Assembly (NCBI GenBank): GCA_003671065.1
Contig: QWPU01000020.1
Span: forward strand, 1 to 17,815
DNA length: 17,815 bases
Source of the DNA: Planctomycetota bacterium
GTDB taxonomy: Bacteria; Planctomycetota; Phycisphaerae; Phycisphaerales; SM1A02
Direction of reading: 5' to 3'
A program made the translations under genes and the position numbers. Numbering within the stretch: the stretch's first letter is position 1; each line of letters opens with the position of its first letter. Positions 13,184 to 17,815 of this stretch are shown piece after piece. The notes beneath the pieces are model-generated. The model was not told the origin of the DNA. It ran no database searches and saw only the letters and a program-made list of their open reading frames with translations.

Positions 13184-14422
13184 GTGACACAATCGCACCT
13201 CAATCGTCCCCGAGCGCTCGGTCTTACCAGCTTGGAGTTTGCCGAAGCCGCGCGGCAACGCGGCCGCAGTCCCCATGCAGCGCGCGATGAATACAAGGCG
13301 CTGTTTCGGCACGCGGTTGTGCCTGCATGGTGCGATGTCGCGGACTATCCCGTGACCGCCACGCTGGTCGAAGGCGAGGCGTCGAAGTTCCTTTTGCGCC
13401 TTGACGAAGAGGGTTTCGATGGACTTGAAACTGAAAGCGTGCTCATTCCCATGCCGCGCGACACGGGCACGACGACAACGCTCTGTGTGTCAAGCCAGAT
13501 TGGTTGCGCGATGGGTTGCACTTTCTGCGAGACGGGGCAAATGGGCTTGCTCAAGAATCTGCGCGCGGATCAGATCGTGCATCAGTGGTTTGCAGCGACG
13601 CATCAACTTGGGCATCAACTTGGGCATCAACTTGCACCCGCAGTGCCGCGGGCCAATCCAGATCGCGTGAAGAATATCGTATTCATGGGAATGGGTGAAC
13701 CAACTGACAATATGGCGGAAGTCATTCAAGCGGTGCGCGTGCTTGTTGATCATGACGGTGCGATGGTCCCATCGTCGAACATCTCGATCTCGACCGTTGG
13801 AAATCCTGAAGGCATCACCAAGATCGCGGCACTCGTGCGCGAAGTTGGTTTCCATCGACTCAATCTCGCGTTGAGTCTCAACGCGCCCAACGACACGATT
13901 CGCAGCAGCATCATGCCTGTGAACAAAGCATGGCCGATGGCGACACTGCAAGACGCGTTGATCAACTTCCCCCGCTTCTCGAAGTCTGCAATTTGCGTGG
14001 AATATGTGCTGATTCCTGGCGTGAACGATGCCGACGAACATTGCGATGAAGTCTGCGCGTTCTTGAAAGGCATTCGCTGTTCGCTCAACATCATTCCGTA
14101 CAACCCGCGACGCAATTCACCGTGGCCTGCGCCGATGGAAACCGATGTTGAACGCTTTGTTTCGCGCGCGGTCGGCAACGGCCAGTTCACTAAGCGTCGC
14201 GGCACGAAGGGTCGCGAAGGGATGGCGGCGTGCGGCCAACTGGGCAACGAACACATTCGACAACGACGACGCGTGAGTTCGGATGGCAGTTCGAAGCCGA
14301 TCGCGCTGCGGATTCACGCGCGTTCAACAGTGAGCGCGAGTCACACGGAGCAAGACACAAAGTCAGACATTGGGCAAGACCCAAAGTCAGACACTGGGCC
14401 AGATGCAAGAGCAGAATCATGA
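13184..14422 (+). CDS. rlmN: RlmN-type radical SAM rRNA adenine C2-methyltransferase
   Basis: The 412-residue protein has the RlmN/Cfr signature: radical-SAM cluster ligands C108, C112 and C115 (C-x3-C-x2-C) inside LCVSSQIGCAMGCTFCETG, and the two cysteines of the methyl-transfer mechanism, C101 in LCVSSQ and C350 in MAACGQL. Also present are VFMGMGEPTDN, ISTVGNPEGI and LALSLNAPND. E. coli RlmN methylates C2 of A2503 of 23S rRNA and A37 of some tRNAs; Cfr, which methylates C8 and gives drug resistance, is related, and the FCETGQMG variant here makes the exact subgroup uncertain. The GTG start directly follows an in-frame TGA (13178). An HQLG-type repeat is inserted after FAATHQL, and after the normal C-terminus there is an extra, probably disordered tail of about 50 residues built partly from an eight-residue repeat. 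Its stop overlaps the ABC transporter start (ATGA). Confidence 0.9.
   Translation: MTQSHLNRPRALGLTSLEFAEAARQRGRSPHAARDEYKALFRHAVVPAWCDVADYPVTATLVEGEASKFLLRLDEEGFDGLETESVLIPMPRDTGTTTTLCVSSQIGCAMGCTFCETGQMGLLKNLRADQIVHQWFAATHQLGHQLGHQLAPAVPRANPDRVKNIVFMGMGEPTDNMAEVIQAVRVLVDHDGAMVPSSNISISTVGNPEGITKIAALVREVGFHRLNLALSLNAPNDTIRSSIMPVNKAWPMATLQDALINFPRFSKSAICVEYVLIPGVNDADEHCDEVCAFLKGIRCSLNIIPYNPRRNSPWPAPMETDVERFVSRAVGNGQFTKRRGTKGREGMAACGQLGNEHIRQRRRVSSDGSSKPIALRIHARSTVSASHTEQDTKSDIGQDPKSDTGPDARAES
13601..13636 (+). repeat. 12-bp tandem repeat inside rlmN
   Basis: CATCAACTTGGG occurs at 13601-13612 and 13613-13624, with a third copy CATCAACTTGCA at 13625-13636. It encodes HQLG-HQLG-HQLA, an in-frame expansion in a loop between the radical-SAM motif and VFMGMGEPT. 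Confidence 0.9.
14351..14398 (+). repeat. 24-bp tandem repeat in the rlmN C-terminal tail
   Basis: Two head-to-tail 24-bp copies (14351-14374 and 14375-14398) differ at two positions and encode QDTKSDIG and QDPKSDTG; a degenerate third unit (PDARAES) leads to the stop. The period is a multiple of three, so changes in number stay in frame. Confidence 0.9.
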
Positions 14423-16404
14423 GCAAGATCACGCACGATGCCTCGCCCGTCTCAGGCTCGAGTAGCAGCCGATTTCGTCGCTATCGAGAAGAGCTCACTC
14501 GCCGTCAGCGCGAGAAGAAACACGATGCGCGCGGTCGACCAAAAGGCGCGATGCACCGCAGTTTTCCCACACTTGTGCGCGCGTATCTCGGTTTATTGCG
14601 GCCGTATCGTCGACCACTCGCGCTGTCGTTTGCAACACTCGTCATCGCAACCGCGCTCGCGCTGGTTCCACCTGCGGGCATCAAGATTGCGATTGACTGC
14701 GTGTTTGGCAACGCGCCATTGCCTGCGTTGCTCACGCGTTTCACGCCTAGTTGGGTGAACACTGGGGATCGATCGGCGCTGCTGGCGTTTGTCGCGGGCG
14801 CAACCCTTGTGACGATTCTGCTCAAGGTCTCCGTGAGTTTGGTGGGACGCAGTCGCGCGACAGTGGTCGCGAAAAAATTACAAGTCGCACTGCGTCGTCG
14901 CGCGTTTGCGAAGGCTGTGCATCTTCCGCTCTCGCGTGTGCATGAACTCAAAGCCGGCGGCGTCGCCACGCTCATTCGTGAAGACGCTGGTGCTGCGGGC
15001 GAGTTGCTCTTTGGTCTGCTCTACAACCCACTGCGCGCGATCATTCAACTGGTAGGAAGCCTCATCATTCTCGCATGGACCGATTGGCGATTGCTCGTTG
15101 GCGCCGTCGTGCTTCTTCCAATGGTGTGGTTCAGTCATCACACATGGATTGGTCGCATTCGCCCGATTTACCGCGACCTCAAAAAATTGCGCGATGAAAC
15201 GGACGGTCACGCTGCGGAAACATTCAGCGGCATTCGCGTCGTGCGCGGTTTTGCCCGCGAAGATGCGGAAGTTTCGCGTTTCGCGCGCGGCACACACTTG
15301 CAAGCGCGCACCGAAGTGTTGGTGTGGTGGTGGTCACGCGGCGTGGAGATCGCGTGGGAAGTCTTCATTCCTGCGGCGGCAGCGGTATTGCTTTGGTACG
15401 GCGGCATGCAAGTCGTAAACGGTCGTTTGACCGCGGGCGACCTCGTGATGTTTCTCACCTATGTCACGCTGCTGCTCGGTCCATTGGAAGTGCTCGCCAA
15501 TACTGCCACCAGTTTGCAAACTGGGCTTGCGAGCCTTGATCGAACGCTTGATGTCTTCGAAGAACCTGATGAATTTGCTGAGACCGCCGCGCGAGGCACG
15601 CGCATGCCGTCAGCGGAATCGGTGCGTGGCGATGTGCGGTTTGATCGCGTGACTTTTCACTATGCGGGCTCTGGGCGCACGGTGCTGAGTGATGTGTCGT
15701 TTGATGCGCCTGCGGGCACGATGGTCGCGCTGGTTGGCCACTCGGGTGCGGGCAAGACCACGCTGTCGAATCTCGTCGCGCGCTTTCATGATCCAAGTGA
15801 GGGTTCCATCACGCTCGATGGCATTGATCTGCGCGATATTGATCTTGCGTCGTATCGTCGTCTGCTTGGCATCGTCGAACAAGATGTGTTTCTCTTTGAC
15901 GGCTCGATTCGCGACAACATCGCCTACGCGCGACCGAGCGCGACAAATGCGGAAATTCGCCACGCCGCAGCGATCGCTCGCGCGGATGTGTTCATCGACA
16001 AGCTTGATGAAGGCTTGAACACGCGCATCGGTGAACGCGGCGTCAAGTTGTCAGGCGGCGAGCGGCAACGACTTGCGCTCGCGCGCGCAGTGCTTGCGAA
16101 TCCACGCATTCTCATTCTTGATGAAGCGACTAGCAATCTTGACACAGAGAGCGAACGCTTCATTCAAGCCGCTCTTGGCGAGATTCTGCGTGGACGCACG
16201 AGCTTCGTCATCGCACACCGCTTGTCGACGATTCGCGAAGCCGATCTGATTCTCGTGATGGAAGATGGCATGGTCGTCGAGCGCGGCACGCATGATGAGC
16301 TCATCGCAAGTAGTGGTCGCTACGCCACGATGGTGGTCTTACAAACAGAGCCGCGCCGTGACGCGCGCCTTCAAGCGGCTGCCTCAGCAACCGTAAAGGT
16401 GTGA
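14419..16404 (+). CDS. ABC exporter, fused permease and ATPase (MsbA-like half-transporter)
   Basis: The 661-residue protein has a basic cytoplasmic N-terminus of about 60 residues, a six-helix exporter domain (about 65-360; for example LALSFATLVIATALALVPP and AIIQLVGSLIILAW) and a nucleotide-binding domain. In the latter, Walker A GHSGAGKTT is at about 440, the Q-loop in IVEQDVFLFDGSIRDNIAY, signature LSGGERQRLALARA at about 544, Walker B ILILDEATSNLD at about 565, and the H-loop IAHRLST at about 598. All ATPase residues are intact. It would work as a homodimer, or as a heterodimer with another half-transporter, exporting a lipid or peptide; substrate is not readable, and MsbA-like flipping of lipids is only the family default. 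The ATG overlaps the rlmN stop by 4 nt, so translation is coupled. Its last 34 bp overlap the convergent zinc-ribbon membrane gene. Confidence 0.93.
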   Translation: MSKITHDASPVSGSSSSRFRRYREELTRRQREKKHDARGRPKGAMHRSFPTLVRAYLGLLRPYRRPLALSFATLVIATALALVPPAGIKIAIDCVFGNAPLPALLTRFTPSWVNTGDRSALLAFVAGATLVTILLKVSVSLVGRSRATVVAKKLQVALRRRAFAKAVHLPLSRVHELKAGGVATLIREDAGAAGELLFGLLYNPLRAIIQLVGSLIILAWTDWRLLVGAVVLLPMVWFSHHTWIGRIRPIYRDLKKLRDETDGHAAETFSGIRVVRGFAREDAEVSRFARGTHLQARTEVLVWWWSRGVEIAWEVFIPAAAAVLLWYGGMQVVNGRLTAGDLVMFLTYVTLLLGPLEVLANTATSLQTGLASLDRTLDVFEEPDEFAETAARGTRMPSAESVRGDVRFDRVTFHYAGSGRTVLSDVSFDAPAGTMVALVGHSGAGKTTLSNLVARFHDPSEGSITLDGIDLRDIDLASYRRLLGIVEQDVFLFDGSIRDNIAYARPSATNAEIRHAAAIARADVFIDKLDEGLNTRIGERGVKLSGGERQRLALARAVLANPRILILDEATSNLDTESERFIQAALGEILRGRTSFVIAHRLSTIREADLILVMEDGMVVERGTHDELIASSGRYATMVVLQTEPRRDARLQAAASATVKV

Positions 16405-17213
16405 CCGCACTCGCTGCAAACGGATGCGCCGCTTCTGCGCGGATATCCGCAACCAGTGCACGCGCCGCGCGCCCAGTTTCGCCGCGCATGACGCGTCAAG
16501 AAGAGAATCGCGAGTGGTCCCGTGAGCAAGAGCAGCGCGAGAAGTCCAACGAGAAGCGCCCAGAAGCTTGACATCGCGCAGACGCAATCTTCGCGTCGAC
16601 GCGCCAACGCATAGATCGGCAGCGCAAGCGCGAGTTCAAGCGCCGTCCCTGCGAGGAGTTTGCGCGCGGCAAGCGCGAGACCGTTGGGATTGCGCGAGCT
16701 GCCGATTTTCCAAAGCGCGAGTGACCACGGAATTCCTACCACTAGCCACGCGAAGAACAGGCTGTAGTAAGCGACGCCGCCCCAATGCTCCACGAACTGC
16801 GTGCTCACCTCCGTATCAGATAACACGAGCGCAACACCTTCGAGCAGCGCGAACACAAGCCCTACCGAAACACACAATGCAATGAGCATCGCGCTCAGCA
16901 TGCTCCAGCGCAGCGATCGCCCGCCTTCGGTGATGCGCACTGGACCAACCAGCGGCGCGATGAAAAACACCTGTATTGCAGCGAGTCCAACGCTGAAACC
17001 AACATGCGTGAGGAAGAGTTGGCCGCGCTCACCAGAGAAGTCACCACGCCGCACACACTCCAAGTAGTAGCGATACTCCGCGAGCGAATTCAAGAAAGCG
17101 CCTTCAATGATGACGAACGGAATGATTCCGAGCGGAAGAATGACGAACATCACCAGCGTGAGTGCGACAAACAGCAGGCAGAGTCCACGCACGCGGGACA
17201 TGCGAGTGAGCAT
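16371..17213 (-). CDS. Six-helix membrane protein with C-terminal zinc ribbon
   Basis: The 280-residue protein has about six hydrophobic helices (starting LCLLFVALTLVMFVILPLG and ending SFWALLVGLLALLLLTGPL). A basic loop follows, then a rubredoxin-like zinc ribbon with C-T-G-C-G-Y and C-S-E-C-G, eleven residues between the pairs, near residues 252-271. Short CxxCGY...CxxCG ribbons at the ends of membrane or secreted proteins are frequent in planctomycetes. I do not recognise a named family and no function can be assigned. The ATG at 17213 shares its A with the TGA of the upstream gene (TGATG), so the two are translationally coupled; in-frame starts further upstream lie inside that gene. The 3' end overlaps the convergent ABC transporter gene by 34 bp. 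Confidence 0.75.
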   Translation of the reverse strand: MLTRMSRVRGLCLLFVALTLVMFVILPLGIIPFVIIEGAFLNSLAEYRYYLECVRRGDFSGERGQLFLTHVGFSVGLAAIQVFFIAPLVGPVRITEGGRSLRWSMLSAMLIALCVSVGLVFALLEGVALVLSDTEVSTQFVEHWGGVAYYSLFFAWLVVGIPWSLALWKIGSSRNPNGLALAARKLLAGTALELALALPIYALARRREDCVCAMSSFWALLVGLLALLLLTGPLAILFLTRHARRNWARGACTGCGYPRRSGASVCSECGHTFTVAEAAA

Positions 17214-17815
17214 CACGTCGTTGCGTCCTCGACGAGATTCACGCAATTGGAATGGATCGCGTAACGCTTCAGTTGCTCGCTGTGCGCAATGGCTGTGCCG
17301 CGCGCGAACTTTGAAAACGACGGCAATACCAGCGTGCGCGCAGCATGATTGACCACGAATGCAGGCGCATCCCATGTGCGATTCGCAACCGTCACCGTCA
17401 CTGCGCCTCGCACTGCGCCACTCACGCACCAACCTCCCCCGCTCGCGTCACTTCCAAACCGCACACCACTCACTTCAAACGAATCAGGCACGCGATCAAT
17501 GCACCACTCTGCTGGTGCTGCGCGCGCTTGCTTTGTGCCGCTCGCCTGAATGTGACGAATCGGAAGCGAACAGCGCTCGCGAAACTCCGCAAAGCGCAAC
17601 AGTTGTTCTTCTTCGATCGCGCTGTCGGATCGCGTGAGCTCACCAAGCAAGAGAATCACCTTGGCTTGCATGCGCATCGCCGCACGCGAAAGGCGCACCA
17701 ACGGCTCTTCACCGAAACCACTGCTGGCTTCCGCAGGCGCGTGCAAATGCGCGATCACTAACGCCCGCGAAGCATGCAGAAACACCGCGTGCTCAGGCAG
17801 CAGTTCGGCGTCTAA
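17213..17815 (-). CDS. PdeM-like metallophosphoesterase with missing metal ligands, 5' end cut by window edge
   Basis: The frame is open from the window edge to TGA 17213-17215 (200 residues visible). The layout follows PdeM-type calcineurin-like phosphoesterases (ligase-associated DNA-repair nuclease family): an opener LDAELLPEHAVFLHASRALVIAHLH, a helix ending KVILLLGELTR, a later AEFRERCSLPIRHIQASGTK, then GGGWCVSGAVRGAV and the C-terminal PAFVVNHAARTLVLPSFSKFARG. In active relatives these positions read A-D-L-H, G-D-x-x-H, G-N-H-D, G-H-x-H-P and LVLPAFG. Here the first Asp is His (AHLH), GD is GE, GNHD is ASGT, and GHxHP is GAVRG. Almost every metal ligand is therefore replaced while the frame and hydrophobic core remain intact. 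It is probably a non-catalytic family member rather than a decayed gene. The alignment is from memory, so the family call is moderate. It is coupled by TGATG to the downstream membrane gene. Confidence 0.6.
   Translation of the reverse strand, partial: LDAELLPEHAVFLHASRALVIAHLHAPAEASSGFGEEPLVRLSRAAMRMQAKVILLLGELTRSDSAIEEEQLLRFAEFRERCSLPIRHIQASGTKQARAAPAEWCIDRVPDSFEVSGVRFGSDASGGGWCVSGAVRGAVTVTVANRTWDAPAFVVNHAARTLVLPSFSKFARGTAIAHSEQLKRYAIHSNCVNLVEDATT

Noticed and set aside
1..17815. CRISPR arrays, tRNA or rRNA genes, insertion sequences
   Set aside because: No regularly spaced repeats of CRISPR type, no cloverleaf-like conserved arms and no transposase motifs were found by reading; the tandem repeats present are short and inside genes.

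Overview
The window comes from a moderately GC-rich bacterium, most likely a planctomycete and possibly Phycisphaerae-like. This placement is an inference. It rests on large FG-GAP/CRTAC1-type proteins beside a cytochrome with a c554-like heme region fused to a TPR tail, on a polytopic membrane protein ending in a CxxCGY...CxxCG zinc ribbon, and on a lysine-rich histone H1-like protein. No rRNA, tRNA, CRISPR array, insertion sequence or phage gene was seen. Gene density is high, and the largest gap between genes is about 135 bp.

Left part (1-2765, plus strand): the 3' end of a TPR-like gene, a lysine-rich DNA-binding-type protein, a single-domain rhodanese, phosphatidate cytidylyltransferase (cdsA) and a coiled-coil C4 zinc-ribbon protein. 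The zinc-ribbon gene ends at a short hairpin and a REP-like CCCGGG repeat that separate it from the convergent minus-strand block.

Central part (13132 down to 2801, minus strand): a tightly spaced run reading ISC-type [2Fe-2S] ferredoxin, iscX, a Tat-exported nitrilase-superfamily hydrolase, a 1134-aa lipoprotein (TPR + FG-GAP + ASPIC/UnbV + long C-terminal region), a 979-aa membrane multiheme cytochrome, and a 659-aa membrane-anchored FG-GAP/ASPIC protein. The cytochrome has five transmembrane helices with two histidine pairs suited to two b hemes, five CxxCH c-heme sites and a TPR tail. Together these look like an envelope redox system: electrons could cross the membrane through the b hemes to periplasmic c hemes, with two calcium-binding propeller proteins as likely partners. 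The substrate cannot be told from sequence. This is the best candidate here for an undescribed system.

Right part: rlmN (plus strand, with short tandem repeats inside it and in an extra C-terminal tail) overlaps a complete ABC exporter by 4 bp. The exporter converges, with a 34-bp overlap, on a six-helix zinc-ribbon membrane protein. That gene is coupled through TGATG to an upstream gene cut by the window edge, which resembles a PdeM-type metallophosphoesterase that has lost its metal-binding residues.

Several starts (1983, 11278, 13184) lack a clear Shine-Dalgarno sequence and have a TAnnnT hexamer 6-11 nt upstream, which fits leaderless transcription.
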